From positions 17,648,001 to 17,712,000 of the forward strand of contig NC_079888.1 of NCBI RefSeq assembly GCF_029227915.1: 64,000 bases of DNA, read 5' to 3'. This document shows, in pieces, positions 23,401 through 37,100 of the stretch; the stretch's first letter is position 1; each line of letters opens with the position of its first letter. The translations under genes were made by a program, and so were the position numbers. The stretch comes from Hydractinia symbiolongicarpus (taxonomy: Eukaryota > Cnidaria > Hydrozoa > Anthoathecata > Hydractiniidae). The notes beneath the pieces were generated by a model that did no database searches, was not told where the DNA came from, and saw nothing but the letters and a program-made list of their open reading frames with translations.

Positions 23401-25751
23401 ACACCGCCCCAGTCTATTTAACTTGCAAGAATTATTTTGAAAAGTTTGTCTATTAGATATATTTTGCCATAGAAGTTATGTTATTATTACGGAGGAACTT
23501 ATTTAAAAAAACATTTATTTTGATTGGCGCTCTGTCCTAGCTGAACAAGCAAAACTGTAAATTTAATGTTTCCTGGTAGATTATCACACAAATAATACTT
23601 TAGCACAAGTCAAGCTCGTAAAAATTTGAAGTTTAACCTCGCTAAAATGTTTTGTCATTTTTGTGTGAAAAACGCGTGTATCAAATGTGCCACACTACTT
23701 CTTCATTTCACAAAATATTTGGCTCTGACTTGATGTGTTATTGCATCATAGCCTAAAGCTTTAACTCAGGCTTTTCTTTTAAAATTTTTAAGCTTTACAA
23801 TCTTAAAATTTAAGCTAATAATCTAAGTTGCTATGACAACACTATTGCAGCGCTCCGAGCACGAACAGATTGAAAAAGTGACGTCATATTTCTTTGTTTA
23901 AACCACAAAAAGAAATACAAAAATATTCAATTTTGTGTGAAAATTCGATATTTAGCTATTTTTTCATTCTCTTTAAAAAAATCTTCTGAAAATAACAACT
24001 TTTTTTGTACAGTTATTTTTTATTTATTTATTTTTTCTTCGACGTGATTTTTTAATACGTTGTCTTTTGACGATGGAAAAAGCTGGTCATATTGAGCTTG
24101 TTAACTAGAGCCAGAAGAATGATGAGAATTTAAATTAAGAGAAGAACAAAACAGAAAATCTAGATTATTTTTTATTTTAATATTAAAGAAAATTACTGAA
24201 ATGCAGACGAAATATAGAATATCAAAACTTTGATAAATATACGTCACAATCATGCCTTATTATTTGTGTGGGTGAGTTATTTTGATTTAGCCTCGTTTTT
24301 ATGTAACCTTGCTTTTTTGCAGTCTAGTTCTCATATAATTTTATTCTCATTTCATCTTTTTTTATAAGTATGTTTTTAGCCTAAACTTTTTTTAATTCCC
24401 CGTTTTGAATTTAAAACTAGCTTTGTCTGAATGTCTTCTGACTGTTCGTACATAGCTATTGGACTGTTCGAGTTTAAAACTGATTTTGTCATAATGAAAA
24501 TTTTTCCAACTGTTCGAATTTTGTCGACTTTCGACTGTTCAAATTTTATCATTCTGTCAGACAGTGTCAATAAGAAAAGGAGTGCAGTTGATAGGTTTCG
24601 ATTTTGTTAGCAAAATCCGGAAACACTTCCTCTTCCACCATTGTTAGTATCTGTTTTATATTTTGTACCCCCTTCCCAAATTCTTCAACTCCTACCCCTA
24701 AATTATCAATTTCACCTCCCATCTCACTGAACTTCCCTTTATTCTTTGCTGAAGAGTAGCCTAATGTAAAAAAAATCCTTAGCAAAAGAATTAGCAAACA
24801 AATTCATCTTTCCTAATATCTTCTCTGTTAAAATGAAGGCACAATACTACAAATTACAAGCATATATTTTCTTGTATCCTGAATCATAGAAAAACTGTTT
24901 GTTTCATACTTGTATGAAAGTTGCTTTTATTGAATAAGTTATAGTTAAAGCCTTATTTTAGTGTCTTGAATGGGAAAAAAAATTTAATCGCTATTTTTTT
25001 ATTTTCACTATTTTTTAATCACTACTTTTTTTAATTTTTTTATTAAAAAGACACTTAGTCACACATTCACCACAAAATATTGGCAATGATGCTGAAAACA
25101 TATTTCTGTCCATCAAGATAAACGAAACTAAAGTGCTTTTTAAAATTTTGGTCTTTAACCATGGTTAGTGCCATGTTGATATTTCTGTCTATGTGTTATC
25201 CATCTCTGTCCACTATCCGAATAACAAATAGATATCCTCGATTATTCAAATACAATTAAATACTCTCGCTTATTCAAATGTTATTCGACAAACTTTTATT
25301 TAGGCTGAAATGACGCTGATGTTATTTTGTTTTTTGTCAAATGTTAGATTGACAGGTGCTAATCTATACGAGTACCAATTTTTTAATATTTGCAGTTTTT
25401 TTGGACAAATTCGCGAAATGCAATGTACAAAATATTCAGCAATTTTAATGTTGCAAAAAAACATAATGTTTATGCTTGCAACCTTTTATCGTACTTCATT
25501 TGGTATACTCATTTGTCTATGTCCGAAGAAAGGTCATTTGTGCTCACTTCTTGAAATGTTACACATATAATTTAGTAAGTAAGCGTCGTTAAAATGAACA
25601 GTGTCGAGATTGTTCGCTTTGCAGAGAACCCACGAGTCGTGAAAACACGAATATAAGCAAATCATGCTGACGTCGACAAAATTAATGCTTGTAGAGAGAA
25701 CTGCGGGAGAGTGTCTTTTATATTCTACACATTTACATCTTTTCTTTTAGA

Positions 25752-28700
25752 ATGGCGATCAACCTAGATGGAGAGAGCAGTTGGGATCAGAACCAATCAA
25801 GTATTAAGGATGACGAAAGACTCTTCCCCGCGGAGGATAAAGTTACGAGCAGTTCGAAATCTAAATTTAGACATATTTTTGATAGATTTAAACAAAGAGG
25901 CAAAAAAGACGGTCTCCGATTATTTTTGCTTGTACTTTTTAATGGTTTATATTTATATTTCGGCGGTGGAGTGTTTTACTTGTTGGAGAGAGAGCCACGA
26001 CAAGTGTTCAATTTAGACAACAATATTGAATCTATTTTCAGTGTAATCAAGGTAAGATTGAATTTTTGACTTTCTACAACCTAGTTACCAACTCCCCTAA
26101 GTGTAAGAAATTGCAGAGCAAGTTGTATTATAAAAAAATTAATTTCAGAAAATTTCGCGAATTTTTGTTAATTGCAAAAAAATATTTTTCTTTTACAGGT
26201 CTATTGTTGACAACAATAGAGGAATAAGAATAATGACCAATTTTAGTATTCTATATTATAATGCCCGTATACGTCTGTCACGCAAAATGATAGCTCAGCT
26301 GCGCAAGCAGCGAGAAGCACGCAATGTGGTATAAAAAGGACGGGTGAACCCGTCGATTTTTCTACGGGCCACTGACTAGTATTATAAAAAAGAGCGTGTC
26401 TGATAAAAAAATTATTTTATTTCGCCAGTTAAAATCATTCTCGGACCCAGAAATCTTTGAGATAAACCTTGAATGTATCTCTGGACAAGTCTGGTATTAG
26501 AGATTTAAGTTTTTTTCGCGCAAGATTGTGTTGTGTTTTTTAGCATTTAAATGGAAACAAACATGGCGGAGGGAGAGACGAAGGAACGAATATGCTCCCG
26601 TTTAATTATGTCGTGACTGAATTTAAGGTGCTGAGAATGAGTTAAAATAATTTAAAAAAAAAAAAATAATACAAAAACTCAACTAACGCTCTAACTTCAG
26701 TTTCATAAACAACAGCCTTACCTTGTTTTACTTTTTTTTGTTTTTTTTTTGTTGTTTATAATCTTCTTTACACCCGCAATTCAATTTGATTTCAATTTTT
26801 TAGGAAAGTTCTGTCTCCAATGTTTCTCTTGGTGAACTGTCCTCGTCAGAAATTATGCAAAGACTTCGTCCTGAAGATATAAAAAAGTTGAAAAAAGTGC
26901 TAAAAACCGTTCATCTTGGATGGAAGAAAGATGAATCAACAGAGTGGACGCTAACAAATGCTGTGTTCTTTGCTTCTACAGTTGTAACGACTATAGGTAA
27001 CAACAACCTTTAAATTGAACACGTGTAAACAGTGCCATACTTTTTTTAAAATGCCGATTTACACGGTACACGGATTGTGTTCTGTGCAGCTGTGCACGTT
27101 TCACACGTGGTAAAAAATAAAATATTGTAATTTGATTAAAAGTGACCAAGGGAAGATGAGAATGCTTTGAAAACTTGGATAAGAAGGGGTGCAAAAACCT
27201 TGAAATGAAAACAAACAAATGACGTATCTTTCAGGTGCGTCATAAAAGAACCCCTAAATTCCTTATATGTATAATGTAGAGATCTCATATTTTTTAAAAG
27301 TTGTTGATGAGCCTGTTACATAGAGAAAAATACTCTTTGATGATTTCTATTTTCTTTATTTTCTTTTTGTTTCTCGTACTAATTACTCTTTTGTTAGGAA
27401 TTCTTTTTCTTTTGCTCATAAGAAAAAATTAAAAATACAACCTCCGGATCTCTTTTCACATTTTTAATGGAAACATTTTGCAGATGAACATATTCGCGAA
27501 TGTATTTTTGACCGCGAATGATCCACTCCGATCAGACTGCTGATCTTGACGGATTAGTATAACTGGTGAAGTGTTTTTTAAGCATTAGATCCACGGTCTT
27601 CATAAATTGGGGCTACAGACAAGCCCAATACACTATACGCGGCATTTGTTAGCGGCGCACGCGCAGATAGCTCATCCAAATGTTAAGTGCATGAACATAA
27701 AGGTTTAACATGACATTTTTTCCTGTAAATAAATTCACCCCGATCAGATCTCTAATCATGACGGGCGATATAATCGGTGTAATGCATATAATTATTTTCC
27801 ACTGATTATAGTACAGTGGGTTTATTTGCGATTTGCAATTCTGGCGATCGTTGATCAAATCGCAACCTTGTCCCCAGGTATTTTGCTTGTTCGATTAAAC
27901 TTAATAACATCTCAGGGGCCAAGAGGCCTACCAGGCAGTATGTTAACGACGCAAAAGCAGCACTTCTTCAGTTACATTAGAAACGATTTCTTTGAATTTC
28001 TCAAAAAGCCGGTATGGGGACGACGTTACTTCAGATAATCAGTATTTGAAGTCACATTTCATCGCACTTTTGACTTTCTCAACTCTTAGTCCTTTTTGTT
28101 TAAAATCTCTCGATTTTTTTTATTTTAGGTTATGGAAATTTAGCACCCTCTACTGCCGGTGGCCGATGGTTTTGTGTAATATATGCCATTATTGGAATAC
28201 CTTTAACTTTGATGTTGTTAGCTATGGTGGGGAGGATTTTATCGAAATACATCAATGATTTGTGTGGATTTGTTGTCAACTATGTGAAAAAATATTTGCA
28301 CCCTGGGTACGAATACGACAGGTAAGTCAGTTTCCGTAACATGCAACCGCACATTCAATGTGCATGGGCAACCTAGAACCTAGGATCTCTTTTTGGATGA
28401 AACGCAAGAGACGCTGGGTTTAGAAAGGACAGCAGTCCTAGGCTGGTGTACTGGTGACGAAGTAGGTTGACCTTTGATGATTATTTTTTTAGTACTGATG
28501 GTACGACAGAATTAAACGTTCCCGTGTGGTTGGCTTTTCTTTTCATAACAGTTTTTATTTCACTGGATGCGCTTATACTCATGTCACTAGAAGATTGGAG
28601 TTTTCCCGTATCACTGTATTTTATCTTTATCACCTTGACAACGATTGGTTTTGGAGATATCGTTCCGCAAAATACAGCAGTAAGTTATTTGTTAAAATCA

Positions 28701-29253
28701 ACATGAAGTAAATATTCGTATTTCAACCTCATCTTTCGGGGTTTGTCTTTCTTGATGTCCGAAGAAGTAACAAAGACCACTGGGAATGAGGTTGCAAACT
28801 ACTTTATATGAACTATAAATTGTATCTCTGTGCTGTTTTTGTGTTTGCGTCTATGCAGTGTAAAATCCAATGTAAAAATCCTTCACCGCCTTAATCGACT
28901 TTCGTGTAAGTCACTAAAGTCGAAAAACCAAAGACGTTTCGTAGCATCTTCAAGCAACCAGCAAACTGGATGAAACAAGCTAAGTATCGAAAATACTATG
29001 TACTTAGTGTTATTACTGCGCATGCGTTACGTTTTAGGTTGTATGGTTCAATGTTACGCTGATGTATTTGGGATTAGCGGCTGTTTCGATCACCATTAAT
29101 CTACTTATCGCGAACATTGGTATGCAGTATCGAAAGCATAAAGCAAAAATAAAGTTTATGAAAACAATTGAAAAACAACTAGACTCGGAAGATGAAAACG
29201 TGAATGAAAAAACACCATTAACAAGTGACCATAATGGGAACCCGGATAAATAG
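25752..29253 (+). CDS. Two-pore-domain potassium channel (K2P/KCNK family), complete
   Basis: Five exons join in frame to about 362 residues: 25752-26051, 26804-26996, 28129-28321, 28493-28679, 29038-29253. All borders are GT-AG. The start ATG lies 2 nt downstream of a possible acceptor (ttttag), so a 5' untranslated exon is plausible. Order of parts: cytosolic N terminus; TM1 ([20 protein letters not shown]); extracellular cap; pore 1 ([17 protein letters not shown]), split by an intron inside the selectivity filter; TM2; TM3 ([20 protein letters not shown]); pore 2 ([14 protein letters not shown]); TM4 ([20 protein letters not shown]); acidic C tail. Both filters are intact (TIGYG, TIGFG), so the protein should form a dimeric K+ leak channel in the plasma membrane. 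The K2P subfamily cannot be assigned by eye. Confidence 0.95.
26250..26379 (+). mobile_element. Short Helitron-like element, in K2P intron 1
   Basis: The 5' end is TCTATATTATAATGCCCG. The 3' end has a weakened hairpin (cccgtcgatttttctacggg) then CTAG and a flanking T. About 130 bp, sense to the host gene. It contains ggtataaaaaggacgggtg like the other copies. Confidence 0.75.
27855..27945. repeat. AACCTCG-palindrome dispersed repeat, copy 3
   Basis: gcaaccttgtccccaggtat matches one arm; the other arm is weak (ctcaggggccaagagg). In K2P intron 2, about 180 bp before exon 3. Confidence 0.45.
28360..28470. repeat. AACCTCG-palindrome dispersed repeat, copy 4
   Basis: gggcaacctagaacctagga opens and agtcctaggctggtg with gaagtaggttgacc closes the element. 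It fills most of K2P intron 3, ending about 20 bp before exon 4. Confidence 0.55.
28727..28795. repeat. AACCTCG-palindrome dispersed repeat, copy 5
   Basis: caacctcatctttcggggtt on the left and ccactgggaatgaggttgca on the right form inverted ends. Located in K2P intron 4, about 50 bp after exon 4. Confidence 0.6.
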
Positions 29254-31124
29254 TTGGAGTCCATTTCGTTTTTATTATTTTATGCCCGGTCTTCACAAAG
29301 CAGAAATTATCGAGGTTAGTTTAGTACAGAATTTTGATTAGTTGAGATGAAATGTCGCCGGTCAATCAAAATTCTGATACCCCGATATTTTTTGCTGTAG
29401 AGATTTAGAAAAGAATGGTCAGGACAAGAAGTCTCTGTAAGAGGTTGCTAAAATGACATAAGTCGTTAGTGTGCTTTCATAAAAACAGAATTGTGTTATA
29501 TATTTGAAACAATTTGCTTTCATACGAAAGAGCTTGAAAGGTATCTTTATAAAAAATATTAATGGGTTCTTGAAGATTTTGGAATTCAGAGTTCCACTAA
29601 TTATGCATGACGTCATCATTTAATTGTGTTTGGGGGTATTGTATTTAACAGTTTTACTAATAGGGTTATGTTTTCAACCGTTAAAATTGGACTTTAAACA
29701 TTTTACATAAATTTTTGTAATAAGTAATTATGATTGATAACAAATATTTGTTTCTGTGCTACTTGATCATGTCATAATTCCGCATAATTAGCGAAATGTT
29801 AAAGCCCTATATCTTAAAAACTAATAAGGTGTTTTAAAAAAAGAGATTCCCAGGCGACTTTTTAAGATCTTTTATATGAAACCAACTTGTTTTAAGTATG
29901 AGGGAATCTTTAATTCGATTGCGAGGCTCTAAGAAGTGCTACTGTTTATCAATTTGCGGATACTAAAACTATATGCTCATTAAAGGTGTTTCTGAAGGAC
30001 AATAAACACCCTCTCGTTCCTAGAAATTAGTTTCGCGTAATTTAATAATATAAATATACATTTTAATATTCATTTATATTTATAATTTTTGAAAACCAGA
30101 AATTGGAAAAATAAATCACGCAATACAAAAATGTTACACTGTAGAAATATTATCTCTTAAAAATTACATTTTTGTGGATTTGTACGTGTTTACAGATAAT
30201 TCTTTTCAGAGGAAAGAGTTATCTTCATATAATAACAACAATAAAATGAAATGAAAAAATATCATATCTTATCATAAAGATGAATCAAGAAAGAAAAGAT
30301 AAGTAACGAACATATAGAATGTCTATTCATTTTATCTGTAGTATATATTTATAATTATTATAAATTTTAACCAAAACTGGTTGTGTTTGTATAAATGTTC
30401 CGTGTAATATTTATTTATTGTAGAAAATTCTTCTGAAATCAAAGAGAAAATTTCAAAGGATAGAATTTCGGAGAAAAAATTTGGCTAATAATGCCCAGTA
30501 GTGTTCCCTTCGACATTTTTATTTTTCTTATATTTATATGCACGTTCTTTTTGCTGTTTCCTTCGATGCCTACAGGTCAGGAAAAAGTGAAGCCTGCATT
30601 GATTACTGCTAATTTAAACCTTGCAGGATTAGTTTTTACGGAATTTATTTTTGCGAATTTGGAAAATTTTTGTAGAAATAAATTCCGCAAAATGAAAATA
30701 AACAACTATTTCTTTCCACAAAAACAAAGGATCGCAAAATATTTGTTTGACATCAGATTAATCGCAAAAATAAATTCTGCAACTTTATTTCTGGGTACTC
30801 TTTCCGCAAAATGAAAACCCATAAAATATCGCAAAAATAAATAGAGCGAAAATTACTTTGGTGTTAATATATCTATACTACTGTGAATGAAAAGACAGTG
30901 GTGCAAATAATTTCATCGCGGAATAACGAAGCGGCGTAAGAAGAAAAACGTCACTTCATTGTACCAAGAGACCAGATCACGTCTACGGTGGAGTGCTTGC
31001 AATTTACGTAGAAGGAGCTAAGATAAGAAAAAATGAATGTTCAAATGGCAGACAAATTAGAAATAATATGGACTAAGTTGTGGAGAATATGTTGCAGAAA
31101 ATACTCCTTTAATTAATGAAAAAT
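29254..31124. other. Convergent intergenic gap between K2P (+) and WASHC4 (-)
   Basis: 3' flanks of the two convergent genes. No ORF with recognisable content. 30640-30850 repeats words such as aaattccgcaaaatgaaaa several times, part of the dispersed TTCGC/GCGAA-type repeat also seen elsewhere in the window. Nothing else stands out. Confidence 0.6.
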
Positions 31125-34100
31125 TTAACACTCACGTGGCGGCGGAGCTGAGTTTTCAGTGGAGTCTGCTTTTGGTTCACCGCCATTTTGTTGCTGTGCG
31201 TCTTCTGCTGCTAAAAAAATGAGCCGTATATACAATATCAATACATTTTAGTTAATAAAACATTAAGCGTGGGGATTTCACTTGCATCCATATTCAAGTT
31301 TTAAGTTTTTTTCAGTACAAATGGACCACATCTTAAAGCAACAACCTTATAAACTGGAGACCTTACCCTAAATAATAAAAATGCGAAAAGAGACTTGTGT
31401 CGCTTGTTACGATATTAAGATAGAATCGAACGTGTAAAATGGATCTCTACCTTTTTGTTTTTCTTCCTCGCTCTCCTCCTCCGAGGTTTTATCGGCACGG
31501 AAAAATATTCTTGCACTTGACATAGAATAAAATAGAAGTTCGAATTCCTGCAAAAAAAAATTATTTAAACATTAGTGATTATTATCCGTTTGTCATTCTT
31601 CTTCTCACTCGTTGGACAATAGCATTTTATTAAGAGGGATTTCGAAGTCTAGAGAGGTTAAGAAGGTATTGGAAAGAATAGGTTTTTCTTCATCTATGGT
31701 GAAAAATGAGAAAAGACAATTGCAATTACTCTCCATGACTAACACCAGCATAGACAGAATGAAAAAAAAAAGAATAAAAAAAAAATTTGTACGATTCACA
31801 CATTTAAAATTACAAGCATGCAAAAACGTTTTTAAATTAATACACCTTTCCCGAATTTCATAAATTATAATAATTATTACGTCATCCAAGACTTTATAAT
31901 GGTTCTATGCTCTTCAGATAAGGATATTAAGATAGAATATCAAATTATTATGACAAAACTGAAGTTTTTAGAGCAATATAATATTCTGGTTGGATTTTAT
32001 TTAGATCTGTAAAAAATAATTATTTTGAAAACGAGGCTATTCTTGGAAAGCTCGGCTATATGAAGGGTTTGACCGTACTTTTCAGCTCGCAATTGAGGCA
32101 CTTAACGAACAGAAATATTTACGAAATTAGGTATTTTGTTCTACCTTTTGATAAGGAACTTAGGGAAAAGAATCATTTTTAGTATCGACCACTTTAATTG
32201 AATTTGATATAATTAGGAAATTCGGGAAAGGTCTATTATTCCAAAATTCTGAAATTTTAATTTTGACTATTTTCTCAAGCAATATTACACAACCGAACAT
32301 ATTACAACGATTCACGTAAGATGACCACTTATTAGATCTGTTACTAAAACGTGTTGCATACTTACTCTTTGATAGGACGTCAATCTTTTTAACGTTAAAT
32401 TTGTCGTCTGTAGTAGTTTGTCGTCTTTCGCTCCTGTTGCGCTCTTCACAGTCTCGTTCTAAAATCAACGGAAAGGTAGATTTGTTTTAAATAAGTTGAT
32501 GTTTTTGCGAAGAAATTAAATTTACAAAAAAAAAATAATTTAGAGACTACTCTTTGCAATAAATAACGAACGTAATACACGATACAACGAACATAATACA
32601 CGACACAACGAGCGTAGTACACGACACAACGAACAAAATACACGCAATACACAACACAACGAACGTAATACACGACACAACGAACGCAATACACGCAATA
32701 CACGACACAACGAACGTAATACACGACACAACGAACGCAATACACGCAATACACGACACAACGAACGTAATACACGACACAACGAACGAAATACACAACA
32801 CAACGAACGCAATACACGCAATACACGACACAACGAACGTAATACACGACACAACAAACGTAGTACACGACACAACGAACGTAATACACGTCACAACTAA
32901 AGTAATACACGACACAACGAACGTAATACACGACACAACGAAAGCGATACACGTCACAACGAACGTGATACACGACATAACGAAAGTGATACACAACACA
33001 ACTAACGTAATATACGGCATAACGAACGTAATATAAAGCACATCACCATTACAGCCAATTGAGGAATCAGTTGATCGCTTCTCATTAATCCTTACTGTGT
33101 TATATAAAAGAAGTATGGTCAGACACACTTAGATTAATATCCACCTTTTCTTTATTGTATTTCTCTTGGACAGATTGAAACCAATGCAGTGTATCAAATT
33201 CACTGTATTGATCGAGCAATTTTAAAATGTACGCAACGCCCATAACGAATCCGTCATCAGTAAAACTGGCGCCCACTTTGTTTTTCTTGTTCACCTTTTC
33301 TTTGCAACTCATTGAGTACTCCACAAAGTTTAATGTCTGAAAAGAAAACACGTATAATATATTCTCTCACGATAAATAGCAAATACCATAGATCGACGTT
33401 TTCCACTCTACGGAAGTCAAACTTTAATAAAACTTATAAACCTATCTAATTATACTTGTACATTTTTTAAGAATAATGATGACGTCAACAAAGAATACTG
33501 ACATCAAGATTACTTTTTTAATATCAAAAACTTCTACTATTTTGTTTAGTTGCTGTTCTGTAATTCTACGGGCGTGGTAAAATCACCTACCCCCGTACCC
33601 CCAGCATAAAAACGGGACTCACTACCCAAACCCCCCCCTAAAATAGGGTTAACTTACTAATGGCGGTAAAATCATGAAGAAATTCTTTAAATGCATATTT
33701 TTCTGATCTCGAAACTCTGGCGCAAATACATCAACCAACATCTGAAAATATAATAGTTACGGCTAAAAGGCTCTGCGATGGAGAGGTCTACTGTACAATA
33801 CTCGCACGACAACACAGAAATAAAGGGTTTCTGTGCATTTGCTGTTCAATATTGTGAACACTAATCATATATAGGTATTCCAATCAAGCGGGTAGGAGTT
33901 AAATAGAAAGTTGAATCTCTTCGTAAAGTAAGAACATAAAAGCTATATACCTTGAAATATTCGGTTCCTTGTGCAAAGTTTTTAGTTAAATTAGAAATGG
34001 TTAAATCGACATTTCTAAATAAAAATGGCGCATTCTTTATGATACTTTAAAAAGTAATGACAACTACTATTTTGCTTCAATGCAACAAGTTCTCACTTTT

Positions 34101-37100
34101 TGCATAACAACAAATTTATTTTTATACAAACGTAAAAAGTAAAGTCTTGCACAGAAACTTTAAAAACTATTAGCAAATATTTCTTGGGTTTAAGGCAAGA
34201 AATAACAAATTAAATTTGATAAGTTTTCTACCTGATCTTTGTCAGAGCATTTTTAACATTTTGTACATGCATGTTGAAAGACGTTTTTAGTTGTGATCTG
34301 AAGATGCTCTGACAAAGATCAGGGAGAAAATTTATCAAATTTATTTTGTTATTTATTGCCTTAAACCCAAGAAATATTTGCTAATTAACTATGAAAAGGC
34401 AAACCTGTAAAGAATTCATTTAAAAACTAGTCTTAAAACTACATTCGTGTGAAAAACTTCGCTATGTATAAATCAAGTTTCAAGGTCATTCAATGTGTAA
34501 AAATCTGCCTTACAAAAATCAGCCCACTGTAGGTAGCAGATTCAAAAACTTCACTCAGTGTAAAACGACCTAGACTAAGTGTAAATTCAGCCTAATGCTA
34601 CTTACTTTGCTGCCTCTTTCGACTCAACAGAAAGTTCAGCCTCGTTTGTGAGTTCTTCGAATGAGACAATGTCATCGAGATCTGGAATGAACCTAAATGA
34701 AAAAAACAATTAATACAACGTTATAAAATTACCAATGTGAAAATCAAAAAAGGAACCTAACTCTTGTATCCTTTGACAGGATGATCCCTACTTTGATTTT
34801 TTAATTTTTACACTGTCTAGAATAGTACACCAATCATCCCGTTAAACTTAAAGTAACATATGGCGAATATTTTACCTGATAGCATTACTAATGCAATGAA
34901 TACCCCCGGATCGAATCAATCGAATGTAACCCATTGCGTTTCCGATTTGTGTTATCAGCATTCGAAATTGGTCTAGATAACTTTGTCCGTCTGGTGTTAA
35001 ACCAAGTTTACGAATTCCTTTGTTGAACTTCTCAGCCCGATCGTACGGATACTAAAACATGAACAAAGAAATTAATGATATGAAAATAAAAAAAATATAT
35101 ATATATACGTGATACTAGCTATATATCATGCTGAATGTTGTTACAATGAAGTCCAGTTATGGTTGTATTAAAATGTCTTGGTACTATAAAAGCTGAGTGC
35201 AGTGCATGCTGGGTGATGGTGCAATAAATGCTGCGTATAGGCGGAAAAAAGTTGGATTCGTGCAAGAAAAGCTGGATGCTGGTGCAATTAACGCTGAATG
35301 CTGGTATAATTAAAGCTGAATACTCGTGTAATAAAAGCTGGGTGTTGATTAAATGAATGCTAATGTTGGTGTAATGAATGCTGAGTATTGGTACAATAAA
35401 ATCAGTGTGTTGGTGCAATGAATCCTGGGTGCTGGGTGTTGGTGCAATAAAGTTGGGTATTGGTGCAATTAGCAGGAAAAACCACAAACCTTTTGATCCA
35501 TGTCTTCCTTTGCATCTTTAAAAAATCTAATATCCTAAAAAAAGAATTATAAAATAATGACAAAGGATATTGACGAAGGATCATAGCAACTAAGATCAGG
35601 CAGATTTCGTGACGCCTGTGATGCTAACAACACTTCATGATAAAGTATCAGCAAATTCACGAAAAATTACCAACTAAGAAAGAATCTGGGTAGTCACTTT
35701 AATCATCAAGATTTAAAAATCGCAAACAACTGCTTTCGATTCTCTTGTAAACAACGCTGAACAAAAATCTAACCTTGATCAACCTCGCTTTGATGTGTTC
35801 ATCATACAGAAATTGAGAAAATATGAAGAACTTCTTGCGTAGAAATTGGTAGGTGAAATTCACTGTGGTGTTCATGATACCAGCACCATGTGTTCGAATT
35901 GAGTTTGCAATATGGCGGATATTTATCGTGTTTAAATGTTTATTGTTAGATGCGCGCTCCACAAATATCTAAACAAGTCATATAAGTGGAACAGGGTAGG
36001 AAATCACAATGGCAGAACCCAATTTATAGACAAAAAATGACTAGATAAATAGATAAAAGAAAATAGATAGCGTTATCGTCTTCCTATCTTCTTTGCTCAT
36101 TCAAGAAACAATTTGAAGGACTTACAGAGGCATTACAGGTTAATGCCTTTCAAACTCGTACTAAATGGCTACTTATCTTCTTTTATAAATTGTAGGGACG
36201 CTCACTCAAAAATGTATTTTTTTATACATCTGCGAAATATTTGCTGGTAGATAACTACTACAAATTTTAGCACCATTAATATGTGAGGGAATCTATAAAA
36301 AAACTGGTGCCTAGCTACTGTCCGCAGATTTAGGGTACTTTTTAAAAATATATACTATAAAAACCCTAATAAAAAGGAAAGTTTTTTTCGTAAACCACAG
36401 CAATTAAAATTCCAGTTTGGCTGTTTCAGTTGTTACATTGTAAACTAAAGCGGGTGCAGATTTAGGAATTGGCCGCATCCACATCAAGAAAAACTACTCA
36501 CTTGGTTATTTAAGTTGTAAGCATACTTTGCAACGAAGACATGAATGTTTCTCATGATTTCCAACACATCCAAACCCTGAATAAAAAAGAAAAGTAGAAA
36601 AAAAGATAAGATTCGCAATACAGCAGTGTTAAGGGTTGAATTCCACGACGACAATAACTCGCTAACGTTATATTATCAGTCAGATTTACTGAAATCTGGT
36701 TGATCGAGTTGAATTTCTCTCCTATTAACTTGAAATTTAATCGATTTTTTTAAAATTAAATTATGGAATTGTTAAAAGTTATTGACATTTATTGATACTT
36801 GAAGGTTAATTTTTAAGTTCAATTTCTTAACCAGACTGTGGTTAAAAGTAAAAAAAACTACATCTCGAAATTGTAGGTAGCCTTACGAAAACATTTCTTT
36901 CGTCAACACAAGATAAAAAGTCAAAACAAAAACATCCAAACCTGTTCCAATGTTTGACTGGGAAGATGCGAGTCAGCCATGTTTAAGTTATATTTTTGAG
37001 ATGCTAAATTTCTCATTTCAGTGTATGTTTTCCAGTCGTGCAGGGCAACCGTGTTGTTGTTGTAAAAGGTTCGATCCAGATAATGTGTCACATATACTAC

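Noticed and set aside
32446-33128. Long minus-strand ORFs rich in Val/Cys/Tyr/Arg, up to 193 residues
   Set aside because: Artefacts of a 21/30-bp tandem repeat inside WASHC4 intron 33.
35119-35487. 122-residue Thr/Asn/His-rich minus-strand ORF
   Set aside because: Comes from degenerate 20-25-bp repeats in WASHC4 intron 28.
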